A stretch of 64,000 nt of DNA from Pseudenterobacter timonensis (GTDB lineage Bacteria > Pseudomonadota > Gammaproteobacteria > Enterobacterales > Enterobacteriaceae): NCBI RefSeq assembly GCF_900021175.1, contig NZ_FCOP01000011.1, forward strand, positions 1,145,947 through 1,209,946, given 5' to 3'. Positions 35,567 to 48,326 of the stretch are shown here, piece after piece (positions within the stretch are counted from its first letter, which is position 1; each line of letters starts with the position of its first letter). Under the pieces are notes generated by a model. That model had not been told where the DNA came from. It saw nothing but the letters and a program-made list of their open reading frames with translations, and searched no databases. The translations under genes were made by a program, and so were the position numbers.

Positions 35567-35939
35567 ACCCACGGCAAAGATGCAGGGCATGACCCTGCTG
35601 GAAGTGATGGTGGCGCTGGTGATCTTCTCCACCGCCGCGCTGGCGCTGATGAACTCCGTCTCCCTGAACGTGCGTTTTACCCACGGCCTGGCCGATACGC
35701 TACAGGCGAGCTGGGTGGCGGAGAATCAGCTAGCTCAGGCGAAGCTTGAGAACAGCGCCTTTCCCGAGGCGCCGCAGCGGGGAAGCGAAACCATGGGCGG
35801 ACGCACATGGCTCTGGCGGGTGCAGCGCATCGACACCGGCAAGCAGCGCTTCGCCGACGAGGTGCAGGTCTTTGCCGAAGGGGAGGAGAGCCAGCCGGTG
35901 CTGGCGCTGCGCATCCCCGATCCTGAGGAGGCGCCATGA
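35559..35939 (+). CDS. gspI: Minor pseudopilin GspI
   Basis: A 126-residue protein with the leader site GMTLLEVMVALVIFSTAALA and the family motif SWVAENQLAQ. It is part of the GspIJK tip complex. It overlaps gspJ by four bases. Confidence 0.93.
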   Translation: MTKPTAKMQGMTLLEVMVALVIFSTAALALMNSVSLNVRFTHGLADTLQASWVAENQLAQAKLENSAFPEAPQRGSETMGGRTWLWRVQRIDTGKQRFADEVQVFAEGEESQPVLALRIPDPEEAP

Positions 35940-36586
35940 AACGGCCAGCCGCGCGCCAGCAGGGCTTTACGCTGCTGGAGATCATGATCGCCCTGACCAT
36001 TTTCGCGGTGATCGCCACCCTGGCGTGGCAAATACTGGACGGCGCCATGCGCACCAGCAACGCCACCGATACGGCCGCCGTAAAGCTTAACCAGCTTCAG
36101 CGCGCCTGGAATCTGCTGGAGCGCGATTTTTTTCAGCTTCAGGCGCGTGCGCCCTACAGCGATCCCGATCTCTTTCGGGAGGAGAAGAATGCGCTGGTGC
36201 TGACCACCCTCAATGGGGTGAACGGCCAGCTGCAGATGGAGCGCGTGCGCTGGCGGCTGGAGGATCATCGGCTGTGGCGCGACGTCTGGCCGGAGATGGA
36301 CAGCCCGGCCGGGGTGAAACCTGAAGCGGTGCCCATCCTCAGCGGTGTGAAATCGATGGCGTGGCGCTTCTGGCGAGACGGCTGGCAGAGCCGCTGGCAG
36401 GAGACCGACCATCAGCCGGACGGCGTGGAGCTGACCCTCACCATGGAGAACGGCGACACCTGGCGCTGGATCTTTACCACGCCGGGGGATATGCCCGCCA
36501 TGCCGAAGGCGGCAGAGGAGGCGGCGGATAAAGAAAAGAGGCCTGAGCAACCGGCCGCGCCACAGAGCGAAGGAGGCAAGCCATGA
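35936..36586 (+). CDS. gspJ: Minor pseudopilin GspJ
   Basis: A 216-residue protein with the leader site GFTLLEIMIALTIFAVIATL, and RAWNLLERDFFQLQAR in the globular part. It forms the pseudopilus tip with GspI and GspK. A Glu/Lys/Pro-rich tail of about 25 residues ends it. It overlaps gspK by four bases. Confidence 0.92.
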   Translation: MKRPAARQQGFTLLEIMIALTIFAVIATLAWQILDGAMRTSNATDTAAVKLNQLQRAWNLLERDFFQLQARAPYSDPDLFREEKNALVLTTLNGVNGQLQMERVRWRLEDHRLWRDVWPEMDSPAGVKPEAVPILSGVKSMAWRFWRDGWQSRWQETDHQPDGVELTLTMENGDTWRWIFTTPGDMPAMPKAAEEAADKEKRPEQPAAPQSEGGKP

Positions 36587-37593
36587 GCGCAACGCGCGGG
36601 CAGCGGGGCGTGGCCCTGCTGGTGGTGCTGATCCTGCTGGTGATGATGGCGGCGCTGGCGGCCAAAATCAGCCAGCAGTTCTGCCGCAATCTGCAAAAAA
36701 CGCACTATCAGGTGAGCCAGCAACAGCTGCGCTGGGCGATTGCACGCCAGCAGCAGACGGCACAAGCGTTACTGACCACCTACGCGACGGGAGAGAGCGC
36801 CGCGCTTTCGCCCGAGGGGGAGTGGGCGCAGCCGCTTGAGACGAAGGGCGATAATTTTACCGTGGTCAGCCAGCTGGAGGACGCGCAGGACTGTTTTAAC
36901 GTCAACAGCCTGCTGGCGCCGGAAAAGGCGCCCGTTGTCAGCGAGCCCGGGGCGCGCCCGGAGAAGCCGCTGCGCGAACAGATCCTGGAGCAGCTGCTGG
37001 TTGACGGCGGTCTGACGACGGTTGCCGCTGAAGAGGTCTATCAGCAGCTGCTGGATGAGCTGGACAGCGACGGCACCACAGCAACCGGCGAGCAGGAGAG
37101 CGACCGCCTGGCGGGGATGACGCCGCCGCGGCACCCGGCGAACCAGATGATGCGCCTGCCCAACGAGATTGCGCGGCTGCCCGCCTTTCCGCGGGCGGCG
37201 TGGCCTGCCGTGAGCAAGTTGCTCTGCACCCTGCCGGATGTCAGCGGCAAGGTGAATGTCAACACGCTGAAGCCGGAGCAGGCCGCGCTGCTCTCCGCGC
37301 TACTGAAAAACGCTCTCAGCGAAGAGGAGGCGAAGCGTCTGCTGGAATCGCGCCCGGAAGGGGGCTGGGAGTCGGTGGAAGCGTTCAGCAAAGCGCTGGA
37401 AACCGCTTTTCCGCAGAGCGCCGCGATCCTGCCGCAGGCGCAGGAGTATATCGCGGTAAATAGCCGCTACTTCCGTTTCAGCAGTACCGGAAATACCGAT
37501 GATTTAACGCTGCGCGTCGTCAGCGAGCTACAGGTCGACCCTGAAGCTGGCAAGGTGATCACCTGGCAACGTCGCTATCGAATGGTTGAATAA
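36583..37593 (+). CDS. gspK: Minor pseudopilin GspK
   Basis: A 336-residue protein. The prepilin-like N-terminus is RGVALLVVLILLVMMAALAA, without the +5 Glu, as is normal for GspK. The large globular part has DCFNVNSLL, and PDVSGKVNVNTLKPEQAALL of the helix-hairpin-helix type. It caps the pseudopilus tip. Confidence 0.92.
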   Translation: MSATRGQRGVALLVVLILLVMMAALAAKISQQFCRNLQKTHYQVSQQQLRWAIARQQQTAQALLTTYATGESAALSPEGEWAQPLETKGDNFTVVSQLEDAQDCFNVNSLLAPEKAPVVSEPGARPEKPLREQILEQLLVDGGLTTVAAEEVYQQLLDELDSDGTTATGEQESDRLAGMTPPRHPANQMMRLPNEIARLPAFPRAAWPAVSKLLCTLPDVSGKVNVNTLKPEQAALLSALLKNALSEEEAKRLLESRPEGGWESVEAFSKALETAFPQSAAILPQAQEYIAVNSRYFRFSSTGNTDDLTLRVVSELQVDPEAGKVITWQRRYRMVE

Positions 37594-37607
37594 TAAAAGA
37601 CAACGCT

Positions 37608-38747
37608 ATGAAACAGGTGCTTTTTATTCGTCCCGACACACGCGAGGACGGAAATATAGAATGGTGTGTATCCGGGAGCCCGCAGGTGGAAACCCTGGCC
37701 GGCTGGCAGGCGCTTTGCTTGCTGGCTGACCATCCGCTTGCCTCCCGCGTCTGCCTTTTGCTGCCCGCAAACGAGATGATTTTCCGGCGGTTTACGCTGC
37801 CGAAAAAAGGCTTATCCGGCCAGGCCACCCCCTTCTCCTGGATGGCGGAAGAGACGCTTATGGGGGAAGTGGACGATCTGCACTGGACGGTACTGAACAA
37901 AAAAGGGAGAGAGGTGGATGCGGTGGCGATTGACGCCGGTCGCCTGCAGCACTGGCTGACGCTATGCGACGCGGCGGGCCTGAAGGTGATTCAGGCGCTG
38001 CCCGACGCTTTCCTGCTGCCCCTCGCGCCAGGGGGCATAACGCTTCTGCAGATGGAGGAGCGTTACTGGTTGCGCTACTCCCCGTTTGGCGCCAGCGTCG
38101 CTGATGCCGGGCTTGTGCCCTTGCTGGCAGGCAAGCCGGACGACGGGGTGGTCTGTTGCTATGGCAAGGCGCCAGAGGGGGTGACGGTGGAAGAGACGCT
38201 GCCCTGGCAGCATCCCCTGCTGCTGATCCAGCCCCAGTGGAAGGCGTGTCGCGCCAACATGCTGCACGGCCCTTTTGCCACCCGAGGCGGGGAACATTTT
38301 CGCTTCTTAAAACCGGCGATGGTGGCGGCAGTGGTGCTGGGACTGGGGCTGCTGCTTGGCTCGCGCGTCGGGCTGGCGTGGATGCTGGTAGAGCAGGAGA
38401 ACCAGACTCAGCAGGAGATGGTAGAGCTTGCCAGACACTACTTCCCCACCTTACGGCAGACGACCAACCTGAAATACCACTTTGGTCAGTATGTGAAAAA
38501 AGAGAACAAGGGGATCTTTTTACAAATCTACGACCTTGAGCGCGTGCAGCAGGCGGTCCCTGCTGTGGCGATTGACGACATGGCCTTTGACGACACGCAA
38601 AACCAGCTGACGCTCAGCCTGTCGGCCAGCACCCCGCAGGCATTAGAGGATTTTATGAGCCGCAGCGGCGAATGGTTCGACTTTACGCTACAGCCGATCT
38701 CGGACGCCGCGCCTTATACCGCCATCATCACAGGGAAGCATAAATGA
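37608..38747 (+). CDS. gspL: Type II secretion protein GspL
   Basis: A 379-residue protein with an actin-like cytoplasmic domain (about 1-230), one TM helix (about 240-260) and a periplasmic ferredoxin-like domain. It binds GspE and anchors it to the membrane. It starts 14 bases after gspK and overlaps gspM by four bases. Confidence 0.9.
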   Translation: MKQVLFIRPDTREDGNIEWCVSGSPQVETLAGWQALCLLADHPLASRVCLLLPANEMIFRRFTLPKKGLSGQATPFSWMAEETLMGEVDDLHWTVLNKKGREVDAVAIDAGRLQHWLTLCDAAGLKVIQALPDAFLLPLAPGGITLLQMEERYWLRYSPFGASVADAGLVPLLAGKPDDGVVCCYGKAPEGVTVEETLPWQHPLLLIQPQWKACRANMLHGPFATRGGEHFRFLKPAMVAAVVLGLGLLLGSRVGLAWMLVEQENQTQQEMVELARHYFPTLRQTTNLKYHFGQYVKKENKGIFLQIYDLERVQQAVPAVAIDDMAFDDTQNQLTLSLSASTPQALEDFMSRSGEWFDFTLQPISDAAPYTAIITGKHK

Positions 38748-39229
38748 AAGAGCGAATGAGACAGTTAACGGCGCGATACCAGCGCTACAGCCCGCGGGAG
38801 AAGCAGCTTATTAAACTTTGCGCGGCGGCGCTCTGCTCTGCTGCGGTCTGGTACGGCGGGGTCGCTCCGCTGGATAAATTCATCACGGCCAGCCAGAACA
38901 CAATCAATCGACAGCGAGAGACGCTGGACTGGATGCGCGCCGAAATTAACCGCAACCATCTGCAGGCGCGGCGGCTACGGACCAGCAACCCCCGCCGCCT
39001 GGTGGAAAACAGCGCCAGATCGTTACATTTTACGCTGCGGGATATCCGGCAGCAGGCGCAAACTTTATCCTTCAGCATTGAGCGGGTGAACGTTTACGCG
39101 CTGAAAAACTGGCTGCTGGAGATGAACTACACCTCCGGCATTCAGCTGGACAAGATCGATCTCAAGCCGGTGGATCGCGTCAGCGACGTCAGCGTACAGA
39201 TTTCGCTCAGCTGGAAAAAAGCGCCATGA
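38744..39229 (+). CDS. gspM: Type II secretion protein GspM
   Basis: A 161-residue bitopic protein. The cytoplasmic N-terminus RYSPREKQLIKL is followed by one TM helix (about 25-42) and a small periplasmic domain. It is the partner of GspL in the platform. It overlaps gspO by four bases. No gspN is present, as in the E. coli locus. Confidence 0.9.
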   Translation: MKERMRQLTARYQRYSPREKQLIKLCAAALCSAAVWYGGVAPLDKFITASQNTINRQRETLDWMRAEINRNHLQARRLRTSNPRRLVENSARSLHFTLRDIRQQAQTLSFSIERVNVYALKNWLLEMNYTSGIQLDKIDLKPVDRVSDVSVQISLSWKKAP

Positions 39230-40065
39230 TGCCGTTAATGGCGCTACGGGAGACCGCGTTGCCCGCCTTTTGTCTGCTCAGCGGCGGGCTGGGGGCGATT
39301 GCCGGCAGCTTTCTCGGGGTCGTGGCCGAGCGCGTACCGCAGGCGGTACGCGGGGAGGAGGGTGCAGAAAATCTGCTCTTTCCCGGCTCGCACTGCGCCG
39401 CCTGCGACCACTCGCTTGCGTGGTGGGAGAATATTCCGCTACTGAGCTGGTGTGTGCTCCGTGGCCGCTGTCGCTGCTGTAAGACGGCGATCCCGGCGCG
39501 CCTGCTGCTGATGGAGGGGCTAAGCGCACTCTTTTTTGCCACGACGGCGGCCTTTGCCCCGTCGCCTCTCGCCCTGGGCGGGCTGTGGCTGCTCTGGTGC
39601 GGGCTGCTGCCGCTGGCGGTTATCGACCTGCGCTGGCTGCTGCTGCCGGACTGCCTGACGCAGCCGCTGCTCTGGGCGGGGCTGCTTTATCACGCCCTGA
39701 CGCAGCCGCTGCTCTGGGCGGGGCTGCTTTATCACGCCGCGCTCCCTCAGCCCGCCTTAACCGATGCCCTCTGCGGCGCGGTGGCGGGCTATCTGTCGCT
39801 CTGGCTGGTCTACTGGACCTTTCGTCTGTTGACCGGTCGCGAAGGGCTAGGCTATGGCGACTTTAAGCTGCTGGCGGCCCTCGGCGCGTGGTGCAGCTGG
39901 CAGGCGCTGCCCGCGCTGGTCATGATGGCGTCGGTCAGTGGTATTTTCGCCTTTATTCTTTTTCGCCCCGGCGATAAGCGCCACGGGCATATTCCCTTTG
40001 GCCCTTGCCTGGCGCTGGCAGGAATAATTATTTTTATTGCTGAAACTTTTCATTTCACATTTTAA
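39226..40065 (+). CDS. gspO: Prepilin peptidase GspO with an internal duplicated segment
   Basis: A 279-residue membrane aspartyl protease and N-methyltransferase that matures pseudopilins. It keeps the Cys motif CAACDH...CVLRGRCRCC, the first catalytic Asp region VIDLRWLLLPD and the second GYGDFKLLAALGAW. Between them 14 residues, LTQPLLWAGLLYHA, occur twice in a row because of an exact 42-bp tandem duplication. That lengthens one membrane segment between the two catalytic parts. Apart from that the protein has the normal length and order. It closes the gspC-O operon. Confidence 0.9.
   Translation: MMPLMALRETALPAFCLLSGGLGAIAGSFLGVVAERVPQAVRGEEGAENLLFPGSHCAACDHSLAWWENIPLLSWCVLRGRCRCCKTAIPARLLLMEGLSALFFATTAAFAPSPLALGGLWLLWCGLLPLAVIDLRWLLLPDCLTQPLLWAGLLYHALTQPLLWAGLLYHAALPQPALTDALCGAVAGYLSLWLVYWTFRLLTGREGLGYGDFKLLAALGAWCSWQALPALVMMASVSGIFAFILFRPGDKRHGHIPFGPCLALAGIIIFIAETFHFTF
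39655..39738 (+). repeat. Exact 42-bp tandem duplication in gspO
   Basis: Bases 39655-39696 and 39697-39738 are identical over all 42 bases and keep the frame. The unit begins CTGACGCAGCCGCTGCTCTG and ends TATCACGCC. Perfect identity points to a very recent event or to an assembly error. Confidence 0.95.
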
Positions 40066-40266
40066 AGTCGTAGGTCAAGTATTTTTTAAAATCTTTTCGC
40101 TAATGGAATGACGGGAATTAAAAAGTCTCCTGCTGTAATGTAAGACTTATAAGAAAACGGGATTTACGGTATCCACTAAAGAGGGGAGCGATACGCCATA
40201 TATTTATTACCACTCAGGTCTGTTTGCGTTTTAAATAAAACGTTATTTAAATTCGTCTGTGCATGA

Positions 40267-42993
<2,727 letters not shown>

Positions 42994-43009
42994 TCGCTCA
43001 TAACAGAAG

Positions 43010-43037
43010 AGGCCGCGTCCGGTGACGGACGTGGCCT
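43010..43037 (+). terminator. Hairpin after chiA
   Basis: AGGCCGCGTCC pairs with GGACGTGGCCT (one G-T pair) around a six-base loop, 16 bases past the chiA stop. The T run after it is short (GTTTA). Confidence 0.55.
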
Positions 43038-43076
43038 GTTTATGGCGGTGCGAGAAAAGGAGGCGCAGGTGAAAAG

Positions 43077-43529
43077 ATGAAGCGGTGGCTTTTTTTACTT
43101 GTTCTTTTAAGCCAAAGCGCGCTGGCAAACTGCTGGGACCGGGCAGCGCATTATTACCATGTGGATCCCTGGCTGTTATATGCCATCGCCCATGTCGAAT
43201 CAGGAATGAATCCCTACGCGGTAGGACAAAATTCAGACGGCACCCGGGATGTGGGGTTAATGCAAATTAACAGCTCGCATTTTCCGGCGCTGAAGCGCCA
43301 GGGAATTGATGAATATCGTTTAACGATGGAGCCCTGTACCTCCGTTATGGTCGGAGCCTCTATTTTATCAGACATGATCAAGGTTTATGGAAATAACTGG
43401 GAAGCGGTGGGCGCCTATAACGCCGGATTAAAACCGGAGAATTTCCCCAGGCGAATGGTCTATGCCCGAAAAGTCTGGCGACAGTATCAGCAAATTAAAC
43501 AACACGCGCATGAAAAAGCGCCCGGCTGA
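43077..43529 (+). CDS. Small lytic transglycosylase (IagB/EtgA type)
   Basis: A 150-residue protein with a signal peptide (1-17). The SLT domain contains HVESGMNPYAVG (catalytic E41), VGLMQINSSHF and VGAYNAGLKP, the three family motifs. Such specialised enzymes open peptidoglycan for secretion machines. Placement between two chitinase genes next to the T2SS suggests help for secretin assembly; chitin-related action is the other option, because SLT and chitinase substrates are similar. The start is the ATG at 43077. Confidence 0.88.
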   Translation: MKRWLFLLVLLSQSALANCWDRAAHYYHVDPWLLYAIAHVESGMNPYAVGQNSDGTRDVGLMQINSSHFPALKRQGIDEYRLTMEPCTSVMVGASILSDMIKVYGNNWEAVGAYNAGLKPENFPRRMVYARKVWRQYQQIKQHAHEKAPG

Positions 43530-43534
43530 TTTTA

Positions 43535-43571
43535 TTTTTTGAAGGATCCCCCGAGGGTGTTCTTCAAAAAA
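43535..43571. terminator. Strong bidirectional-type terminator after the transglycosylase gene
   Basis: TTTTTTGAAG and CTTCAAAAAA pair across a 17-base interior with further CCC/GGG pairing, six bases past the stop codon. The A and T runs at both ends suit termination in either direction. Confidence 0.75.
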
Positions 43572-43647
43572 TGAAAAATAAATACCGCGGTTTATTTCAT
43601 AAGGATTAATAAACCGGTTTGTCATAGTTAACGTGAAAGGAAAATAT

Positions 43648-45447
43648 ATGAGCAAGCGGACATTATTGAGTCTACTGATTGCGGGGGCCTGCGTGGCGCC
43701 GTTGATGGCCCAGGCGGATACCCTGCAGGCCGCCAGCAGCGAACCCTATACCATGAAAGCCAGCGACCTGGCGAACAAAGAGAAAGAGCTGACCAACTTT
43801 CCGCTGATGCAGTCGGTCAAGGCGACTATCCGCACGCTGGATAACAGCCTGGTGGAGCAGATCGAACCGGGTAAAGCTTCCAACCCGGCGAACGTCAAGC
43901 GCGTGGAGAGTATCCTTAAAGAGAGCGACTGGGAGTATCTCTTCCCGCTGCGCGCCAAAGAGTACAGCTACAGCAATTTCCTGAAGGCGGTAGGTAAATT
44001 CCCGGCGCTGTGCGACACCTATACCGACGGTCGCGACAGCGAGGCGATCTGCCGTAAAGAGCTGGCCACCATGTTTGCCCACTTTGCCCAGGAAACCGGC
44101 GGCCACGAAAGCTGGCGACCGGAAGCTGAATGGCGCCAGGCGCTGGTTTACGTGCGTGAAATGGGCTGGAGCGAAGGCCAGAAGGGCGGCTATAACGGGG
44201 AGTGTAACCCGGATGTCTGGCAGGGGCAGACCTGGCCGTGCGGCAAAGATAAAGAGGGTGATTTCTTAAGCTACTTTGGCCGCGGCGCGAAGCAGCTCTC
44301 CTATAACTACAACTACGGCCCCTTCTCTGAAGCGATGTATGGCGACGTGCGCACGCTGCTGGATAAACCGGAGCTGGTGGCGGACACCTGGCTGAACCTG
44401 GCGAGCGCCATCTTCTTCTTTGCCTACCCGCAGCCGCCAAAACCGAGCATGCTGCAGGTGATTGACGGAACATGGCAGCCGAACGATCACGATAAAGCGA
44501 ACGGCCTGGTGCCGGGCTTTGGCGTGACCACCCAGATCATCAATGGCGGCGTGGAGTGCGGCGGGCCGACGGAAATTGCGCAGTCGCAGAACCGTATCAA
44601 ATACTACAAAGAGTTTGCTAACTACCTGAAGGTGCCAGTCGCGCCCGATGAAGTACTCGGCTGCGCCAATATGAAGCAGTTTGACGAAGGTGGCGCCGGC
44701 GCGCTGAAGATTTACTGGGAACAGGACTGGGGATGGAGCAGTGATACGCCGGACGGCAAGACCTACGCCTGCCAGCTGGTGGGCTATCAGACGCCGTTCA
44801 GCGCCTTCAAAGAGGGCGACTACAGCAAATGCGTGCAGAAATTCTTTAACGTGAACATCGTTAACGATGATGGCTCTGCCACCGACCCGGACGACCAGAA
44901 GCCGGATGATGTAACGCCGGTTCCGCCGGAAGATAATACGCCGTCAGACGATACGCCGCCGCCAGCGGTCAACCATGCGCCAGTAGCGCATATAGCCGGA
45001 CCTATCGGCGCGGTAGACGCCGGTGCGAAGGTTTCCCTTAGCGCCGAAGGGTCGACGGATGAAGATGGTAATCCGCTGACCTATACATGGCGTTCGCAGG
45101 ATGGTCAGACCGTGACAGGCCTGGATAAAGCGGTGGTAACCTTTAACGCGCCGGAAGCGGCGACGCCCCAGCAGGTGGAGATTAGCCTGACCGTGAGCGA
45201 CGGCGAGCTGAGCAGCACCACCTCCTACCTGCTGAACGTGAAAGCGAAAGCGGCGACGCCGTCAGAGGATGAAACCTATCCGGCCTGGAGCGCGAACAGC
45301 AAGTATAAGGCGGGGGATATCGTGAACAACCACGGTAAGTTGTTCCAGTGTAAGCCTTTCCCGTACAGCGGCTGGTGTAATAACGCGCCAGCCTATTATG
45401 AACCGGGTGCCGGTCTGGCATGGGCAGAAGCCTGGAGCGCACTGTAA
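43648..45447 (+). CDS. Secreted GH19 chitinase
   Basis: A 599-residue enzyme. The signal peptide is about 1-24. The GH19 catalytic domain (about 70-400) has [14 protein letters not shown], where the first Glu is the likely acid, then [19 protein letters not shown] and the C-terminal [13 protein letters not shown]. An acidic Pro-rich linker, a PKD-like domain (about 435-530) and a CBM5/12 domain ([20 protein letters not shown]) follow. GH19 enzymes invert, while ChiA retains, so the pair attack chitin by different mechanisms. The ATG at 43648 with AAAGGA upstream gives the signal peptide. The linker type matches that of ChiA. Confidence 0.9.
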   Translation: MSKRTLLSLLIAGACVAPLMAQADTLQAASSEPYTMKASDLANKEKELTNFPLMQSVKATIRTLDNSLVEQIEPGKASNPANVKRVESILKESDWEYLFPLRAKEYSYSNFLKAVGKFPALCDTYTDGRDSEAICRKELATMFAHFAQETGGHESWRPEAEWRQALVYVREMGWSEGQKGGYNGECNPDVWQGQTWPCGKDKEGDFLSYFGRGAKQLSYNYNYGPFSEAMYGDVRTLLDKPELVADTWLNLASAIFFFAYPQPPKPSMLQVIDGTWQPNDHDKANGLVPGFGVTTQIINGGVECGGPTEIAQSQNRIKYYKEFANYLKVPVAPDEVLGCANMKQFDEGGAGALKIYWEQDWGWSSDTPDGKTYACQLVGYQTPFSAFKEGDYSKCVQKFFNVNIVNDDGSATDPDDQKPDDVTPVPPEDNTPSDDTPPPAVNHAPVAHIAGPIGAVDAGAKVSLSAEGSTDEDGNPLTYTWRSQDGQTVTGLDKAVVTFNAPEAATPQQVEISLTVSDGELSSTTSYLLNVKAKAATPSEDETYPAWSANSKYKAGDIVNNHGKLFQCKPFPYSGWCNNAPAYYEPGAGLAWAEAWSAL

Positions 45448-45456
45448 GTGAGATAA

Positions 45457-45482
45457 CGGCAACCGCAAGGTTGCCGTTTTTT
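45457..45482 (+). terminator. Rho-independent terminator after the GH19 chitinase
   Basis: CGGCAACC, loop GCAA, GGTTGCCG, then six T. It starts nine bases past the stop codon. Confidence 0.92.
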
Positions 45483-45530
45483 ATCAGGGGAAAGGTTAGC
45501 GTCGGGTTTGAGTTTGTTGCCACGGCTTAT

Positions 45531-45740
45531 GCCGGGTGGCGGCGATGTACAGAACCCACCTGTAGGCCTGATAAGCGAAGCGCCATCAGGCATCGGTTTT
45601 AAGCGTGGTGCCTCGGTTATGCCGGGTGGCGGCGATATACAGAACCCACCTGTAGGCCTGATAAGCGAAGCGCCATCAGGCATCGGGTTTAAGCGTGGTG
45701 CCTCGGTTATGCCGGGTGGCGGCGAAGCCTTACCCGGCAT
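45531..45740. repeat. 90-bp tandem BIME array, no gene
   Basis: The unit starts GCCGGGTGGCGGCGAT at 45531 and recurs at 45621 and 45711: two full copies with very few differences and a third that diverges into GAAGCCTTACCCGGC. Each holds REP-like sequences facing each other. The array fills the 328-base gap between the GH19 gene and ybjS, along with the terminator; nothing else is seen there. Confidence 0.9.
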
Positions 45741-45775
45741 ACAAAACCCGTCATCGGTTTTTTTAAATGAGGAAG

Positions 45776-46789
45776 TTAGCGGTGCAGCTTGCCGTGATCC
45801 CGCAGCCATGCCGCCGTGCGTTCAATTCCCTCATCCAGCGTCACAATGGGCTGATAGCCCAGCTCCTCTTGCGCGCGGGTGATGTCCAGCGTGAAGTCAA
45901 AATTAAGCTTCGACACGCCGTAGTGCGTCAGCGCAGGCTCCTTCGCCGATTTACTGCCAAGACGTTCCATGCTGCGGGCGATCATATCCAGCATCGGGTA
46001 GGGCACTGAACGAATGCGGCAGTGAATATTGAGCGAATCGATCAGTTTCTCCACGATGCTGCGCAGCGGACGCGGCTCGCCGTTGGTGATGTTATAGGCG
46101 CGCCCGGAAATGAGCCTGTCGCATGCGGGCTGGCTGGCCAGCCACATGGCATGGACGGCGTTTTCGTAGTAGGTCATATCCACCAGCGCATCGCCGCCAC
46201 GCGGCAGCAGCACGCTGCCGTAATGGTGCATCATCTGCGCCAGGCGCGGGATAAAGACCTTATCATGCGGCCCGAAGAGGCTTTGCGGGCGCAGTACGGT
46301 AAAACGGGTGTGGGGGTTCGACTGCGCCAGCAGGTCGATCACCTCTTCGCCTGCCGCCTTGCTGCGGGCAAACTCGCAGGCGAAGCGCGCGGGGCGGAAC
46401 TCTTCCTTAATATCGCGGTGGTGGTGGTAATCGAAGTAGAGCGACGGAGAGGAGATATGGATAAAGTTGCGTACGCCCCAGGCGACGGCCCACTCTCCCA
46501 GACGGCGGGTGGCCCGGACGTTTGCCATATCGAACGCCTCCTGAGTACCCCAGGGGGAGGTAAAGCTGGAGCAGTGCCACAGCGTGTCGATTCCGGCCAG
46601 CATCACCTTCGCCTGCGAAGAGACCAGCTCAGTCAGATCTGCATGGACAAATTCGGCGCCCATTTTTTGCAGCAGTTTACCCATCGCTTCGTTGCGACCG
46701 GTCGCCCTGACGCTGATGCCTTTACTGCGAAGAAATTCGACCGCGTTTCGGCCTAAGCCGCTGGTGGCGCCGGTAACCAGAACCTTCAT
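45776..46789 (-). CDS. ybjS: NAD-dependent epimerase/3-beta-HSD-like protein YbjS
   Basis: A 337-residue extended short-chain dehydrogenase, the length of E. coli YbjS. The nucleotide motif is [16 protein letters not shown] at the N-terminus. Substrate is unknown. The start [11 protein letters not shown] at 46789 begins the Rossmann fold; an in-frame start 21 codons upstream is rejected. It is the first backbone gene after the T2SS-chitinase block. The gap to ybjT is 88 bases. Confidence 0.92.
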   Translation of the reverse strand: MKVLVTGATSGLGRNAVEFLRSKGISVRATGRNEAMGKLLQKMGAEFVHADLTELVSSQAKVMLAGIDTLWHCSSFTSPWGTQEAFDMANVRATRRLGEWAVAWGVRNFIHISSPSLYFDYHHHRDIKEEFRPARFACEFARSKAAGEEVIDLLAQSNPHTRFTVLRPQSLFGPHDKVFIPRLAQMMHHYGSVLLPRGGDALVDMTYYENAVHAMWLASQPACDRLISGRAYNITNGEPRPLRSIVEKLIDSLNIHCRIRSVPYPMLDMIARSMERLGSKSAKEPALTHYGVSKLNFDFTLDITRAQEELGYQPIVTLDEGIERTAAWLRDHGKLHR

Positions 46790-46877
46790 ATCGATCCATT
46801 GTGTTAGAAAGAATTTCGTGCGCATTCTTTCGTGATTTACGCGCTGATGCAATGGGGAAGGTGAAAGAATAAGAGTT

Positions 46878-48317
46878 TTATTCAGACTTTACAGTCTGCT
46901 GCTCTGCCAGGCTGGCAATACGCTGCGCCATACCGCGAAAGATAAACAGGTGCGCCGGGATCATCAGCAGCCAGTAAAACAGCCCCGGCATACCGTGCGG
47001 ATGCCACCACGCGCGCACGTCCAGCTCGCGGTAATCGCCCTTGTCCCGCAGGGTAAAACAGAGCCGGCCAAGGCCCGGCGCCTTCATGCCGAACAGCAGC
47101 GCCAGCTTTTTTTCCGGCTCGACGATGATCACCTTCCAGCTGTCGACGCTGTCGCCGACCGCAAGCCAGGGGCGATCCGGTCGCCCTTTCGCCAGCCGGT
47201 GCCCCACCAGATTGTCCATCGCGCCCCGCGTCTGCCAAAGAATGTTACCAAAGAAGTAGCGCTCCTTACCGCCGATCTGGTTGACAACCGCCCACAGCGC
47301 CGCACGGCTGGCGGAGGTTTTCACCGTATGACCCGCCTGTTTGGGGTAGTAGCCATACTCGGGCCGCCAGCGGGCAAACGCCTGCGGGTCGTAACCCCAG
47401 TCGCTGGAGTTAACCAGCTTCTCTTCCTCTTTCAGCGTCTGGCGAACCGCATCCTCAAAGCGGAGCAGCGGCTGGGGGATCAGCGCCCGCAGCGTGCGAT
47501 CGTCCGCCAGCAGATCGTGCTTCAGCCCCTGAATCAGCGCTTTTGCCACGGTGGGCGGTACAGAGGTGATAACGTTCAGGAACCAGACCGAGATCCAGCG
47601 GGTGGGGAAGGGGAGGGGGATCAATGGACGATGCCGGCCGCTGACCCGCATAAACTGCTCGAACTGCGCCTGATAGCTCAGCACCTCCGGCCCGGCGGCC
47701 TCCAGTACGCGGTGATGATCTGCCGGATGGTTTAACAGCTCCACCAGGTAATAAAGCAGGTTTTCCAGCGCGATGGGCGCCGTGCGCGAGCGCACCCAGC
47801 GCGGCGGGGTGAGGAGCGGCAGGTTGTAGACCATGTCGCGCATCACCTCGAACGCGGCGGAGCCTGCGCCGACGATAATGCCCGCCCGCAGCTCCGTTAG
47901 CGGGATGCCCGCCCCGCGCAGCGTCTCGGCGGTGAGCTGGCGCGCGCGCAGGTGGTCGGACTGCTCGTGCGCGGGCGCCTGGAGCGAGCTTAAAAAGATA
48001 ATTTGCCTGACCGGCGCGAGCAGCAGCGCGTCGCGCACGTTCATCGCCGTCTGGCGCTCGTGCGCGACGAAATCGCCCCCTTCACCCATGCCGTGAACCA
48101 GATAGTAAAGGGTATCCACTCCCGCCAGCAGGGCGGGGAGATCGTCAGGCCAGCTGAGATCCACCGTGTGGCAGGAGACATTCGCCAGCGCCAGCTTTTG
48201 CAGCCGCCCGACGTTGCGTGCCGCCGCCAGCACCCGATGCCCGCGCTGGCTTAAGGCGCGGACGAGATGCTGGCCGATGTAGCCGCTGGCCCCGAGGACC
48301 AGAATCCGTTGCGGCAC
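46878..48317 (-). CDS. ybjT: SDR-family protein with DUF2867 domain, YbjT
   Basis: A 479-residue protein. The Rossmann motif is [16 protein letters not shown] (6-21), with an NmrA/SDR-like first half and a DUF2867 second half (about 330-475, [33 protein letters not shown]). E. coli YbjT has a similar length. Function is unknown. It lies nine bases downstream of ltaE and is probably co-transcribed with it. Confidence 0.9.
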   Translation of the reverse strand: MPQRILVLGASGYIGQHLVRALSQRGHRVLAAARNVGRLQKLALANVSCHTVDLSWPDDLPALLAGVDTLYYLVHGMGEGGDFVAHERQTAMNVRDALLLAPVRQIIFLSSLQAPAHEQSDHLRARQLTAETLRGAGIPLTELRAGIIVGAGSAAFEVMRDMVYNLPLLTPPRWVRSRTAPIALENLLYYLVELLNHPADHHRVLEAAGPEVLSYQAQFEQFMRVSGRHRPLIPLPFPTRWISVWFLNVITSVPPTVAKALIQGLKHDLLADDRTLRALIPQPLLRFEDAVRQTLKEEEKLVNSSDWGYDPQAFARWRPEYGYYPKQAGHTVKTSASRAALWAVVNQIGGKERYFFGNILWQTRGAMDNLVGHRLAKGRPDRPWLAVGDSVDSWKVIIVEPEKKLALLFGMKAPGLGRLCFTLRDKGDYRELDVRAWWHPHGMPGLFYWLLMIPAHLFIFRGMAQRIASLAEQQTVKSE

Positions 48318-48326
48318 GTGAACTCC

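Noticed and set aside
45531..45740. CRISPR-like array
   Set aside because: Only two and a half units of 90 bases, adjacent, with no variable spacers and REP content; it is a BIME array.
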